DNA of 64,000 nucleotides from Vibrio mimicus CAIM 602 (lineage in GTDB: Bacteria; Pseudomonadota; Gammaproteobacteria; Enterobacterales; Vibrionaceae): positions 1-64,000 of the forward strand of contig NZ_AOMO01000099.1 in the NCBI RefSeq assembly GCF_000338875.1. The letters run 5' to 3'. Shown in pieces: positions 55,852 to 63,830 of this stretch. Under the pieces are notes generated by a model. That model was not told the origin of the DNA and did not search any database. It saw only the letters and a list, made by a program, of their open reading frames with translations. The first letter of the stretch is position 1, and every line of letters starts with the position of its first letter. The translations under genes and the position numbers were made by a program.

Positions 55852-56741
55852 TGTGTGGCTAAGAGCTCTGTGATGTGCTCACTAAAACGCTGCGCGGCAA
55901 TAAGGCCACCAAAGGTCCAGATTGGAGGAAGCTCATAGACAGCATTTTCGCGCGTAAACGCCATGACCTGCCATAGCGGAGACGTTTGTAGCACTTGGCG
56001 ATCTTGTGGTTTGAGTGGGCCAAACAGCATCACATTACTTTGCTGATGTTCGGCGAGCTTTTCTAAGCCCGTGGTGGTAAATCCCCATACATTGCTTTGC
56101 TCATGCCAGCTATTGCGGAGTCCCATAGCGGTGATCGTTGCGTCCGCTAGTGAGCCTTGACCATGAATACGCAAGGTTTTGTCGTTAATAAAACGTACGA
56201 ATAGAAGGCTTTTGGTGGTTGGGGATTGTGCGCGAATTTTCTCGCCATTGGTTGTCAGTTTGGCTTGGGTTTCCGTAATCACTTGCTCTGCTTGCTGTTC
56301 TTTTCCAAACAACTGACCCAGAGAACGGGTGATGGATTCTGCTGTTTTCAATGGCTGTTTTTGTTCCCCGTAAAGGGTAAAGACCACAACAGGGGCGATT
56401 TTATTGAGGGGTTCATAAGCGGCGGCCATGTGCTGACTAATCAAAATCACGTCGGGCTTGAGTTCGCTCAGTAGCTCGATATTGGGTTCACGTCTTGAAC
56501 CGACGTTCGTTACGGTTGGATTCAGTGCAGGCTCAACAACCCATTCTTGATAGCCTTTGGCATCCGCTACACCTTGTAGCTCCACGCCTAAACTGAGCAC
56601 GATTTCGGCTAACGTCCAATCAAGCGCGACCACTTTCTTTGGTGGAGCTGAGAAGGATGCGCTGCCCATCTCATGTTGAATGTCTAAGGCGTGTGCATGA
56701 ACTGCCAACATGGAAACCAGCAGGGTGATAAACGTCTTCAC
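55848..56741 (-). CDS. Periplasmic siderophore-binding protein (FhuD-like)
   Basis: A 297-residue binding protein of the FhuD/FecB class. A signal peptide ends near HAHA (about residue 18) with no lipobox, so it is soluble in the periplasm. Family parts are FSAPPKKVVALDWTLAEIVLSLG, VGSRREPNIELLSELKPDVILIS and the C-terminal helices. Start is GTG with AAAAGGATT upstream. It lies between the ATPase and permease genes. matD from memory. Confidence 0.88.
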   Translation of the reverse strand: MKTFITLLVSMLAVHAHALDIQHEMGSASFSAPPKKVVALDWTLAEIVLSLGVELQGVADAKGYQEWVVEPALNPTVTNVGSRREPNIELLSELKPDVILISQHMAAAYEPLNKIAPVVVFTLYGEQKQPLKTAESITRSLGQLFGKEQQAEQVITETQAKLTTNGEKIRAQSPTTKSLLFVRFINDKTLRIHGQGSLADATITAMGLRNSWHEQSNVWGFTTTGLEKLAEHQQSNVMLFGPLKPQDRQVLQTSPLWQVMAFTRENAVYELPPIWTFGGLIAAQRFSEHITELLATQ

Positions 56742-56764
56742 AACAGAATCCTTTTCTACGTTGT

Positions 56765-57532
56765 TTAAGGGATATAGCTAATGGCTTGCCCTGTGCGTGG
56801 GTGAGGAAAGAGCGCCAGTTCCATGCCATAGATTTGCATTAAAGTATCGCGATTCATTAACTGGTCTGGCGTACCATGTGCGATAACTCGGCCGGAATGC
56901 AGTGCAATTAAATGATCACTGAACTTGGCCGCCATGTTCACATCGTGGAGCACCATGATCACCGTGAGCGCTAAGCTTTGGTTCAGTTCGCGGATCAGGG
57001 CCAACAACTCATGTTGATGCGCTACATCAAGGGCTGAAGTTGGCTCATCAAGCAAGAGGGTTTTACTTTGCTGGGCGAGTAACATGGCAACCCAAGCACG
57101 CTGCCTTTCTCCACCAGAGAGGGTGGCAACAAAACGATCTGAAAATTCACTCAAGCCCACTTTGGTAATCGCTTCATCCACAATGGCGTAATCTCGCGCA
57201 TCGTAACGACCCAAAGCCCCTTTCCACGGGTAGCGGCCAAAACAAACCAACTCGCGCACCGTAACCCCAGCCGTCAGTGGTGGATGTTGGGGTAAATAAG
57301 CCACTTGGTGAGCAAACTCGATATTACTCAGGTCATGGACAGGCTGGTCACCATAGAAAACATGGCCTGAAGTGGGCTTATTTTGTCTGCTGAGCAGTTT
57401 AATGAGGGTAGATTTACCACAGCCGTTATGACCGAGTAGAGTCGTGACCTTGCCAGACTCGAATGTCAGATTAGTGGTTGAGAGAATAGGCTTCTCATCA
57501 ATGCTAAATGAGGCGTCGACAAGTCGAAACAT
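56765..57532 (-). CDS. FhuC-like ABC ATPase of the aerobactin importer
   Basis: A 255-residue ATPase. Walker A GHNGCGKSTLIK near residue 34, Q-loop YLPQHPPLT, signature LSGGERQRAWVA near residue 138, Walker B TLLLDEPTSAL, and the H-loop VLHDVNMA. First gene of the ATPase-binding protein-permease operon, divergent from the MFS gene and behind a Fur-like box. matC from memory. Confidence 0.92.
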   Translation of the reverse strand: MFRLVDASFSIDEKPILSTTNLTFESGKVTTLLGHNGCGKSTLIKLLSRQNKPTSGHVFYGDQPVHDLSNIEFAHQVAYLPQHPPLTAGVTVRELVCFGRYPWKGALGRYDARDYAIVDEAITKVGLSEFSDRFVATLSGGERQRAWVAMLLAQQSKTLLLDEPTSALDVAHQHELLALIRELNQSLALTVIMVLHDVNMAAKFSDHLIALHSGRVIAHGTPDQLMNRDTLMQIYGMELALFPHPRTGQAISYIP

Positions 57533-57589
57533 AATGTAATGGAAAGTTGATTTATTGGTTACGAGCAGGTTATGTTAGCACATCAAAAT

Positions 57590-57612
57590 ATAAATGATAA
57601 TTGTTTTTATTG
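57590..57612. promoter_or_regulatory. Fur-like box between the FhuC-like and MFS genes
   Basis: ATAAATGATAATTGTTTTT has 12 of 19 consensus positions by my count, followed by TATTGTCATCATTT, which resembles a second overlapping half. It lies in a 147-base divergent gap, so it could repress both genes. Confidence 0.6.
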
Positions 57613-57679
57613 TCATCATTTGTGTTATTAGACCACCACACTGATGGCTTGATACGGCTCAACAACAGCGACTATCACT

Positions 57680-58888
57680 ATGTTTCTTTTGAAAAAACAG
57701 TCTTCCCAATTGGGGGTGATTGGCTTGGCAGCAGCGTTAATGGGGATTGGCCAAAACGGACTTTTGGTTTCACTGCCCTTTTTGGTCGAACAATCGGCGT
57801 TTGACCTTCCCACATGGTCTATTTTGATCGCACTCGGCAGTTTTTTGTTTTTGCCTTCTGCGCCATTTTGGGGGCGAGTTAGCGACAAACATGGCCCTAA
57901 ACATGTGGTAATTCAGGCTCTCGCAGGTATGGCGGTGAGCTTTTCCTTGTTGGCTCTGTTTGCCATGGCCAGTCGAGATTCTGCTTCAATTTTTATGTTG
58001 TGCTTGATTGGGTTGGCTTTGGCACGAATTATCTATGGTTGTACTGTGTCTGGTATGGTGCCTGCTAGCCAGCACTGGGCGATATTGTTGTGTGGTGAGC
58101 AAAATCGATTACAAGCCATCACGTCAGTCAGCATCGGGTTGAGTGTGGGGCGTTTGATTGGCCCCGTTATTTCGCTGTTAGCGCTGAAAGTCTCACCATT
58201 CGCGCCCTTATTCATGATGGTGCTGCTACCGATGGTCGCTCTGGTCGGTACCTGCTTCCTGCCCACACCACAGCTTTCCTCTCCAGAGAATCGTTCTCGC
58301 TCCTCGTTGCCTTGGTTGCCTAGTCGCCGTTTGTGGCGTTTTCTCGCCAGTGGATTACTGTTGTGTACGGCCATTTCATTACTGCAATACAGTTTTTCAC
58401 CGCTGCTCAGCGCACTGACCGATTGGCCGACGAGCCGCATTAGTGATGCTATTGGGCTGCTTCTCACCATCAGCGCAGCTTGTACTTTTGTGACTCAAGT
58501 GATGGTGATTAAGAAAAAGAAATTGTCACCAGAGCAGATGTACCGCTTTGGGGCAGGGCTGTTGGTCGTGGGCTTGGCTTTATTTTTAGTCACCCATGTC
58601 TGGGTGTTGGCCTTGGCGATGGTACTAACTGCGTGCGGTGCGGCGTTGCTTGTTCCTGCTTATACCACAGCGGCAACCACTCAGTATGCTGATGCACCGG
58701 GAGCGGTCGTGGGTTACATTTCCATGTCACACACAATTGGTTATGGTTTAGCGTCTTTGTTGGCCTTTAGTGCAACGCTTTCGCCACATTATCCGATTTA
58801 CTTGTGTGTATTCTTCGCGTTGATCATTGTATGGACTGCCTTTGCGCCTGCACCATCCAAGCCAGTCCACGTTGAAAATAACTCTTAA
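57680..58888 (+). CDS. MFS transporter (probable siderophore exporter)
   Basis: A 402-residue 12-helix major facilitator protein. An MFS motif GRVSDKHGPKHV follows helix 2. Position beside aerobactin genes and a Fur-like box suggests export of aerobactin, similar in context to the MFS gene near iuc genes in plasmids (shiF). Substrate is inference. There is no strong ribosome site before the ATG. It converges on the FhuF-like gene with 9 bases between. Confidence 0.8.
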   Translation: MFLLKKQSSQLGVIGLAAALMGIGQNGLLVSLPFLVEQSAFDLPTWSILIALGSFLFLPSAPFWGRVSDKHGPKHVVIQALAGMAVSFSLLALFAMASRDSASIFMLCLIGLALARIIYGCTVSGMVPASQHWAILLCGEQNRLQAITSVSIGLSVGRLIGPVISLLALKVSPFAPLFMMVLLPMVALVGTCFLPTPQLSSPENRSRSSLPWLPSRRLWRFLASGLLLCTAISLLQYSFSPLLSALTDWPTSRISDAIGLLLTISAACTFVTQVMVIKKKKLSPEQMYRFGAGLLVVGLALFLVTHVWVLALAMVLTACGAALLVPAYTTAATTQYADAPGAVVGYISMSHTIGYGLASLLAFSATLSPHYPIYLCVFFALIIVWTAFAPAPSKPVHVENNS

Positions 58889-58897
58889 CTCCTTCGC

Positions 58898-59623
58898 TTA
58901 ATTTTTATTGTCGGGATGTCTTGGGCAGTCCCGACAGAGTTTGCGACCTTGGCATTTATACACCAAGCAACAACTGGTTCGAACGTGAGAGAGAGTCTGA
59001 GTCTCAGGGCTGTAACTCAAGGATTGTGCTAACTTGGTTGGTAAACCACAGGCTTCTAACCATAGATGAGCTTGTGCCAATAACTCCTGCTCAGAAAGAT
59101 GAGGGTAAAACGCCTGAAATCGGGTTAAACAACCCAGCACACTGTCAGCAAAAAGATGATGGGTGAACCCCGGCCGAATGCGTGTCCAATCTTCCATCTC
59201 GAGACGAAAATATTCGAACAGCTCGACCAACTCTTTGCCAGCTTGAACAATCAGCTCGCGCTGGGCTCCTTCATGATATTTCAATGAGTTGAAATGAAAA
59301 CCACTCACAAAGTTTGTTTGAACATTTTGCGCGATGGAAGATAACTGTGGTAAGCCACGGCAAGCATAAATCGCCACAAAAGCCACATAGATGGGCTGCC
59401 AGCACAGCAGTGTCCAAGTACGCGTTAACCAGTAGGCGGCTCCCGCTTCTGGGTGAGCTTCTTGCAGATTCCGATAGAGGGTTTGAATGCGCTCAGAGCT
59501 GAAATGATCCCGCTGAATAATAGGCTCTTGTTGAGCTGAACCCGATGAAAGTTGGCCATTGAGATAAGGCGTCACTTTGCGTGAGTGCTCAAATAAGGTT
59601 TCAAAGAAAGCGTGTTCGGTCAT
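58898..59623 (-). CDS. FhuF-type siderophore-iron reductase
   Basis: A 241-residue protein with a C-terminal cluster SCCLVYKCQGRKLCRDC: Cys-Cys-x10-Cys-x2-Cys, the [2Fe-2S] motif of FhuF. FhuF proteins reduce ferric hydroxamate siderophores in the cytosol to release iron. N-terminal part resembles the FhuF/IucC-like C-terminal fold. A Fur-like box is upstream. So the cluster covers production, uptake and iron release. Confidence 0.85.
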   Translation of the reverse strand: MTEHAFFETLFEHSRKVTPYLNGQLSSGSAQQEPIIQRDHFSSERIQTLYRNLQEAHPEAGAAYWLTRTWTLLCWQPIYVAFVAIYACRGLPQLSSIAQNVQTNFVSGFHFNSLKYHEGAQRELIVQAGKELVELFEYFRLEMEDWTRIRPGFTHHLFADSVLGCLTRFQAFYPHLSEQELLAQAHLWLEACGLPTKLAQSLSYSPETQTLSHVRTSCCLVYKCQGRKLCRDCPRHPDNKN

Positions 59624-59680
59624 CGACTCAGAATCTAGGTTGCATCAATCCCGGAAGCTTAAATAAAGATCGATATTGTT

Positions 59681-59699
59681 GCAATTGATTCTCATTTAT
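59681..59699 (-). promoter_or_regulatory. Fur-like box upstream of the reductase
   Basis: On the minus strand ATAAATGAGAATCAATTGC matches the Fur consensus at about 12 of 19 positions, 58 bases upstream of the reductase start. Confidence 0.6.
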
Positions 59700-59859
59700 T
59701 TGGTGTTTTTAAGATTCTTCGCGGCTTACTCTAAAAACAAATGGGCTAGCTGAAAGTTTTTTGCCTCCACATTAGTTAGCTATAAGCTTTCCTTGTTCTC
59801 TATCGAAGCTATTTTTACCTAACTGAAGTAATCTGATTCAGTTTTGAGATGGATTAGAA

Positions 59860-59994
59860 ATGCCTGACAAGAAGGAGCTTAGTATCAGGCCGATGGCTAT
59901 TCATTTTGATATGAAAGTTTTAAGCAGCCGAATGCTTGATTCCGACAGACAACGACTAAAGGAAAGCCACTTATCCGCAGCCCCCACCAGATAA
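59860..59994 (+). CDS. Possible 44-residue small ORF
   Basis: ATG at 59860 opens a 44-codon frame (MPDKKELSIRPMAIHFDMKV... ending AAPTR) in the 379-base gap between the convergent-side MarR gene and the reductase. The ribosome site is weak (GAGATGGATTAG) and no family is seen. It may be chance or a gene remnant. Confidence 0.25.
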   Translation: MPDKKELSIRPMAIHFDMKVLSSRMLDSDRQRLKESHLSAAPTR

Positions 59995-60002
59995 AATCGC
60001 GA

Positions 60003-60431
60003 TTATTGTTCCTTTGTAATGTCTCGCAAGCAATCCACTACGATCTTATTGCCATCTTCTGAGGCAACGGAATCTAGCGCATTGTTTAGGTATTGTGTGA
60101 AGTGTTTCTCGACTTTCTCTTGGATCTCCCGTCCACGTCCTGTTAAAACGGTGTACACCCCACGTTTGTCTTTCGGGCATATATCGCGAATTGTATACCC
60201 GCCTTTTTCAAGTCTTTCGACAAGGCGAGTTACCGAGCTTTGGTTTAATCCGAGAAGTTTGGCTAGCTCTTGCATCCTCAATTCCGAGTTTTCAGACTCA
60301 GAGAGTAACTTCAAAGCTCGGTAGTCTGTTAAGCCAAGACCATGTTCTCTCTGCAACTCTTTTGCTATTTGGTTTTCAACACTGTCGACAATGATTTTGA
60401 CCCTTAGCCAAAGCGTATCTGTGGTTATCAT
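60003..60431 (-). CDS. MarR-family regulator
   Basis: A 142-residue winged-helix regulator. DNA-binding region about 35-105: ALKLLSESENSELRMQELAKLLGLNQSSVTRLVERLEKGGYTIRDICPKDKRGVYTVLTGRG. AAGGAAATC precedes the ATG. Divergent to the DsbA/SMR operon, with palindromic AT-rich elements in between, so it probably represses that operon and itself. Ligand unknown. Confidence 0.88.
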   Translation of the reverse strand: MITTDTLWLRVKIIVDSVENQIAKELQREHGLGLTDYRALKLLSESENSELRMQELAKLLGLNQSSVTRLVERLEKGGYTIRDICPKDKRGVYTVLTGRGREIQEKVEKHFTQYLNNALDSVASEDGNKIVVDCLRDITKEQ

Positions 60432-60504
60432 TTTGATTTCCTTAAATAATCGTAGAGAGTGTTTTCTAGCAATTAATTTTTCAATTGTGAATTAGCTTGT
60501 GCAT

Positions 60505-60518
60505 ACATGTATATATGT
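60505..60518. promoter_or_regulatory. Palindrome near the MarR gene start
   Basis: ACATGTATATATGT, about 75 bases upstream of the MarR gene, is a near-perfect dyad of the type recognised by MarR dimers; it shares CATACATG with the arm at 60740-60762 read on the opposite strand. The gap 60432-60963 otherwise holds only A/T-rich sequence and the promoter region at 60740-60803. Confidence 0.4.
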
Positions 60519-60739
60519 CAATCGAATTATAACAACAAGGGAAGTTTTGTGAACTCTACCGCACTATAAAAGGAATGTTCAGCCTAATTATAAGCCCATA
60601 ATTCTATGTTTTTAGTTGCGTTCTAAGATTCTCGTCTGAAATGCGATGTGATTTATCCAATTGTTTTAAATATAAAATATTCATGTTTTTTAGTTATAAA
60701 ATTCCATTCCCCATCCTGAAAATCCTTCATTTTTTAATA

Positions 60740-60803
60740 TTGCATGTATGTGCAAGCATATTGACGAATGACTTTCTTGTTTTTAATATGCTTGCACATG
60801 CAA
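60740..60803 (+). promoter_or_regulatory. Operon promoter enclosed by an inverted repeat
   Basis: TTGACG (60761-60766) and TAATAT (60784-60789) are separated by 17 bases. They are flanked by arms TTGCATGT(ATGT)GCAAGCATATT at 60740-60762 and AATATGCTTGCACATGCAA at 60785-60803, an inverted repeat identical apart from the bracketed four bases. The left arm overlaps the first bases of the -35 and the right arm overlaps the -10. This is what a regulator binding two sites to exclude polymerase would need. Promoter for the gene at 60964. Confidence 0.6.
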
Positions 60804-60963
60804 CTAATTTGTAAAAGTGATTAGGAAAATGAAATTACGGACATGAATTACTTCGTTAATGACAAATGCTGAGCAAAGACCAAATGGTGACACCCAGCGG
60901 TAAGGTCCCCAAAACAATTTCTAGGCCAGCATCTTTCTAGATTGACAAGTTAAGGAAAACATC

Positions 60964-61551
60964 ATGAAAAAAACAATCGACATCTATACGGATCTTGTGT
61001 GCCCGTACTGCTTGTTGGCCGAACATGCGATTCGCGACCTCATCAAAGATGCAGACGTCAGTATTCGTTGGCGTCCATTCGAGCTAAGGCCTTATCCGAT
61101 TCCGACACTTCGCCCGGAAGATCCTTATCTCCCTGATATTTGGAAACGGTCGGTCTATCCAACGGCAGAAAAGCTGGGGGTGTTAATCAAGCTACCGACC
61201 ATTTCACCACAACCAAGAACTGACAAAGCGTTTCAGATCTTTGCTATGGCAGAAGAGCAAGGCAAAGGCAACGAGTTCAACATTGCAGCTATGGAGGCCT
61301 TTTTCCAACAAAACAAGAACATCGGTGACATAGATGTTCTTGTTGAGATTGCTGCAGAAATTGGCCTCGATAAGAGTGAAGTGCTTACCGCTTTGGATGA
61401 AGGCATTTACTTACTCACCCACAAGGCGGCTCAACGTCATGCGGTGGAGGAAGCAAAGATCAGTTCGGTTCCCACAATCATTGTCGGTAAAAAGAAATTT
61501 ACCGGTGTGCCAAACCCAGACGAATTTAGAAAAGCCCTTAAGGAACTCTAA
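60964..61551 (+). CDS. DsbA-family oxidoreductase (FrnE/HCCA isomerase-like), cytosolic
   Basis: A 195-residue thioredoxin-fold protein: DLVCPYCLLAEHAIRDL near residue 11 gives a CPYC active site, and SSVPTIIVGKKKFTGVPNPDEF near residue 165 has the cis-Pro loop. There is no signal peptide, which places it in the cytosol, like FrnE or 2-hydroxychromene-2-carboxylate isomerase rather than periplasmic DsbA. First gene of the operon under the MarR-type promoter. Confidence 0.85.
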   Translation: MKKTIDIYTDLVCPYCLLAEHAIRDLIKDADVSIRWRPFELRPYPIPTLRPEDPYLPDIWKRSVYPTAEKLGVLIKLPTISPQPRTDKAFQIFAMAEEQGKGNEFNIAAMEAFFQQNKNIGDIDVLVEIAAEIGLDKSEVLTALDEGIYLLTHKAAQRHAVEEAKISSVPTIIVGKKKFTGVPNPDEFRKALKEL

Positions 61552-61602
61552 GTTCATATTTAATAACGTACTGTAATAAAAGATAAATTAGGAGAAAGTG
61601 AA

Positions 61603-61926
61603 ATGTTAAGTTGGATATATCTAGGAACTGCAGTCATCTTCGAAATTGCTGTAGCTATTTCTGCTGGTAATGCAAAAGGCTTTAGACACCCAGGCTGGAC
61701 GGCTGCAACACTCATTAGTGGTGCAATCGCGACATTCTTCTTGAGCCTTGCCTTACTCGATTTTGATGTAGGTGTTGGCTATTCGATTTGGACATCTACA
61801 GCTGGTGTGGGGATCGTCATTTTGGGTGCGATGTTCTTCAATGAACGGCTTAACGTCAAAAAGCTACTTGGAATTACCTTCGTTATTGGTGGTGTGATTG
61901 GGCTGCGTATGAGCGGCGCAGCATAA
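61603..61926 (+). CDS. Small multidrug resistance (SMR) protein, subunit 1
   Basis: A 107-residue, four-helix SMR transporter. The essential glutamate is Glu14 in IFEIAVAIS. GYSIWTSTAGVGIVILG is the third-helix motif region and LGITFVIGGVIGLR is the fourth helix. Together with the next gene it forms a paired SMR, probably assembling as a heterodimer like EbrAB/YkkCD. It exports cationic compounds in exchange for protons; substrate unknown. AGGAGAAAG precedes ATG. Confidence 0.88.
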   Translation: MLSWIYLGTAVIFEIAVAISAGNAKGFRHPGWTAATLISGAIATFFLSLALLDFDVGVGYSIWTSTAGVGIVILGAMFFNERLNVKKLLGITFVIGGVIGLRMSGAA

Positions 61927-61971
61927 AGCGTTAATTCAAACAAAATTCACATTATTTAAAAGGAAATAAAT

Positions 61972-62361
61972 ATGACTTCTTCGATTAAGAAATCAAGTAA
62001 CACGCATGCATGGTTAATGCTGATCCTTGCCGGGATCTTTGAAATTGGTTACGCACTCAGTGTTGGTGGCAGCGAAGCATTTACTGTTCTCAGTTGGTCA
62101 ATTTCGGCAGCGATTTTCTTCCTGTTAACCCTGTATTGCCTGAGTGTGAGCCTTAAAACCATTGATGTCGGTATCGGCTATGCCGTTTGGGCTGGGATTG
62201 GTGCAATCGGTGCTTCTGTATTCGGTGCATTTGTCTTCGACCAGATGTTAACTCTTGCGCAGGCTTTCTGGCTCGCAGTCATCATCCTTGGTGTTATTTG
62301 GCTAAAACTCTCCAGCAGCGAAAAGCTTCAAGAAAAAGAGCACAAGCTGGCTATTCAGTAA
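61972..62361 (+). CDS. Small multidrug resistance (SMR) protein, subunit 2
   Basis: A 129-residue SMR protein, with about 12 extra residues at the N-terminus and a charged C-terminal tail (SSSEKLQEKEHKLAIQ). The glutamate is in GIFEIGYALSVG near residue 23; GIGYAVWAGIGAIGASVFGAF is the third-helix motif. Length asymmetry between partners is common in paired SMR systems. AAAGGAAATA precedes ATG. Confidence 0.88.
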   Translation: MTSSIKKSSNTHAWLMLILAGIFEIGYALSVGGSEAFTVLSWSISAAIFFLLTLYCLSVSLKTIDVGIGYAVWAGIGAIGASVFGAFVFDQMLTLAQAFWLAVIILGVIWLKLSSSEKLQEKEHKLAIQ

Positions 62362-62430
62362 TGTGACAACACCTTGAGCAGACCCTGAATGCTAGGGTCT
62401 GCCATTTGGTTGGCTTTCAGGAGAAAAACA

Positions 62431-62909
62431 ATGTGTAAGAACCATACCATCATAGATCAGCGCATGAGTGAAGTTGTCGAGTTCTCAAAGGAGCATGTGA
62501 ATGCTGGAGGTATTCCATTCACGGCTTTTGTAATCAATGACAAGGGCGAGATATTGGGAAGAGGGGTTAACAGGGTTTTGGAGAATAATGATCCCACTGC
62601 GCATGCTGAAGTGGAAGCCATTCGAGATGCGTGCAAAAACACGAAAAAGCCACATCTACGCGGCCTGACATTGTTGCTTCCGGTGAACCCTGCGCCATGT
62701 GCTATCTGAATGCGATGTATTCGGGAATTAGTAAGGTCCTTTTTGCAGCAGACTCTAACGAAGCTGCAGTTCATGGTTTTGACTACCGTAGCACTTACTC
62801 AATGCTAGCTAACTTCCCAACCCGATGGCCAATGCAAATCAGCAAGCATCAAACAGAAGGTGCATTGGAGCCTTTCAAAATTTTATTAGAAAAGAGGATG
62901 TTAGGATGA
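62431..62909 (+). pseudogene. Cytidine/guanine deaminase-type protein, frameshifted
   Basis: A zinc-dependent deaminase split by one frameshift. First part: PFTAFVINDKGEILG and HAEVEAIRDA, which supply a zinc His and the catalytic Glu. Second part: SGEPCAMCYLNAMYSGI, which supplies the zinc cysteines PCxxC. Adding one T near 62673 (TTG TTT GCT TCC) restores a ~158-residue protein, similar in length to guanine deaminase GuaD. The start ATG has CAGGAG upstream. It is last of the MarR-controlled operon apart from a 15-residue remnant. Confidence 0.8.
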
Positions 62910-62953
62910 GTGATCTATTGACCAAGGTGCAAACATACCCAATGTCAGATTAA
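62906..62953 (+). CDS. 15-residue coupled ORF at the operon end
   Basis: ATG overlaps the deaminase stop (ATGA) and reads MSDLLTKVQTYPMSD before TAA. The overlap suggests the former start of a further operon gene that has been lost; the DNA that follows is noncoding. Confidence 0.3.
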   Translation: MSDLLTKVQTYPMSD

Positions 62954-63402
62954 GGTCGTCTTTTTGACTAACACTGAAATCTTCTATGTCGTGTCTTGGC
63001 AGCATCTCTCTGGATGCTGCCGTTAAAAATGAGCAGATATCAGACAAAGAATGAAGTAATACGATGAAATGAAAACAGCTCTAACGTTAGGGCACGTGGC
63101 CTTATCGCAATAAGGTTCTATTTGGGCCTCCAACCGATACTTTTTTCCTCGCAGCACAAGGCATTACTCAAAAATGGGCAATGCGGCGTGACATGCTAAC
63201 ACCTCAGTACGCCACCTGCTGGTAGGATTTACCCAAGATAAAGTGTTGACTCACAAGCTTATATTTGGGCTTTCTGAAGATTTTCTTTTAAACCTGAAAC
63301 ACACCGCCGTAGTCTTTTAAAAACTTCAGTCACTTTAAACTCATCATGCGTTTAGTTTAGGAGCGGTAGTTTATGAGTGACACCCACTCACGATTTTTCT
63401 CG
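62954..63402. other. Intergenic region at the right edge of the accessory block
   Basis: No credible gene in about 450 bases. A stem-loop GGCAGCATC / GATGCTGCC lies at 62998-63021 without a T-tract. GGGCCTCC near 63125 equals part of the SRP RNA 3' end (39418-39425), a very short possible att-like match. Confidence 0.4.
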
Positions 63403-63442
63403 TTGACAGAAGCATTTTTAAGAATAGGATATACGCATATCC
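63403..63442 (+). promoter_or_regulatory. Promoter and ArsR-type operator
   Basis: TTGACA (63403-63408) and TAGGAT (63425-63430) with a 16-base spacer. The dyad GGATAT-ACGC-ATATCC (63427-63442) overlaps the -10, matching the AT-rich inverted repeats bound by ArsR-family repressors. Confidence 0.65.
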
Positions 63443-63461
63443 ATATGTATTGGAGTTGGTT

Positions 63462-63803
63462 ATGTTACCTCACCAGTTTTTCAAATTACTCGCCGATGAA
63501 ACGCGAGTGCGCTGCTTACTGATGATTGCTCGGGAAAAGAAGGTTTGTGTTGCAGAATTAACCGAAGCCTTGAATGAGAGTCAGCCGAAAATTTCCCGCC
63601 ATTTGGCGTTGCTGCGTGCCAGCGGCGTGGTGGTCGATATCCGTCAGGGGCAGTGGGTGTTTTACCGTATTTCCGATCAACTTCCGGGATGGATGCGCAA
63701 GCAGATCCGAGGGTTGGTGGAGTCCAACTGTCTTAAACAAGAATACCAGCAAGATATTCAGCGCTTAGCCGAGATGGCATCTCGTCCCCAGTGCTGTATT
63801 TAG
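63462..63803 (+). CDS. arsR: ArsR-family metalloregulator
   Basis: A 113-residue winged-helix repressor (FKLLADETRVRCLLMIAREKKVCVAELTEALNESQPKISRHLALLRASGVV). The usual CVC arsenite motif in the recognition region is only partly present (VCVAEL). A C-terminal Cys pair (QCCI) and Cys in ESNCLKQ could form the As(III) site instead, as reported for the Acidithiobacillus ferrooxidans type. Start is ATG at 63462 with GGAG upstream. It is followed by the GAPDH gene 27 bases on. Confidence 0.88.
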   Translation: MLPHQFFKLLADETRVRCLLMIAREKKVCVAELTEALNESQPKISRHLALLRASGVVVDIRQGQWVFYRISDQLPGWMRKQIRGLVESNCLKQEYQQDIQRLAEMASRPQCCI

Positions 63804-63830
63804 ATAAAAAGGTTTAGAGGAAAAAGGAAG

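Noticed and set aside
60763..60784. CRISPR-like repeat-spacer interpretation of the 60740-60803 region
   Set aside because: There are only two arms in inverted orientation, so no array; an operator pair fits better.
60432..60963. Guanidine riboswitch upstream of the SMR operon
   Set aside because: I looked for conserved guanidine-riboswitch motifs and saw none; the regulator appears to be the MarR protein.
39418..63128. Short direct repeat GGGCCTCC as att sites of an island
   Set aside because: Eight bases are too few to be meaningful and no integrase is present; kept only as a weak remark.
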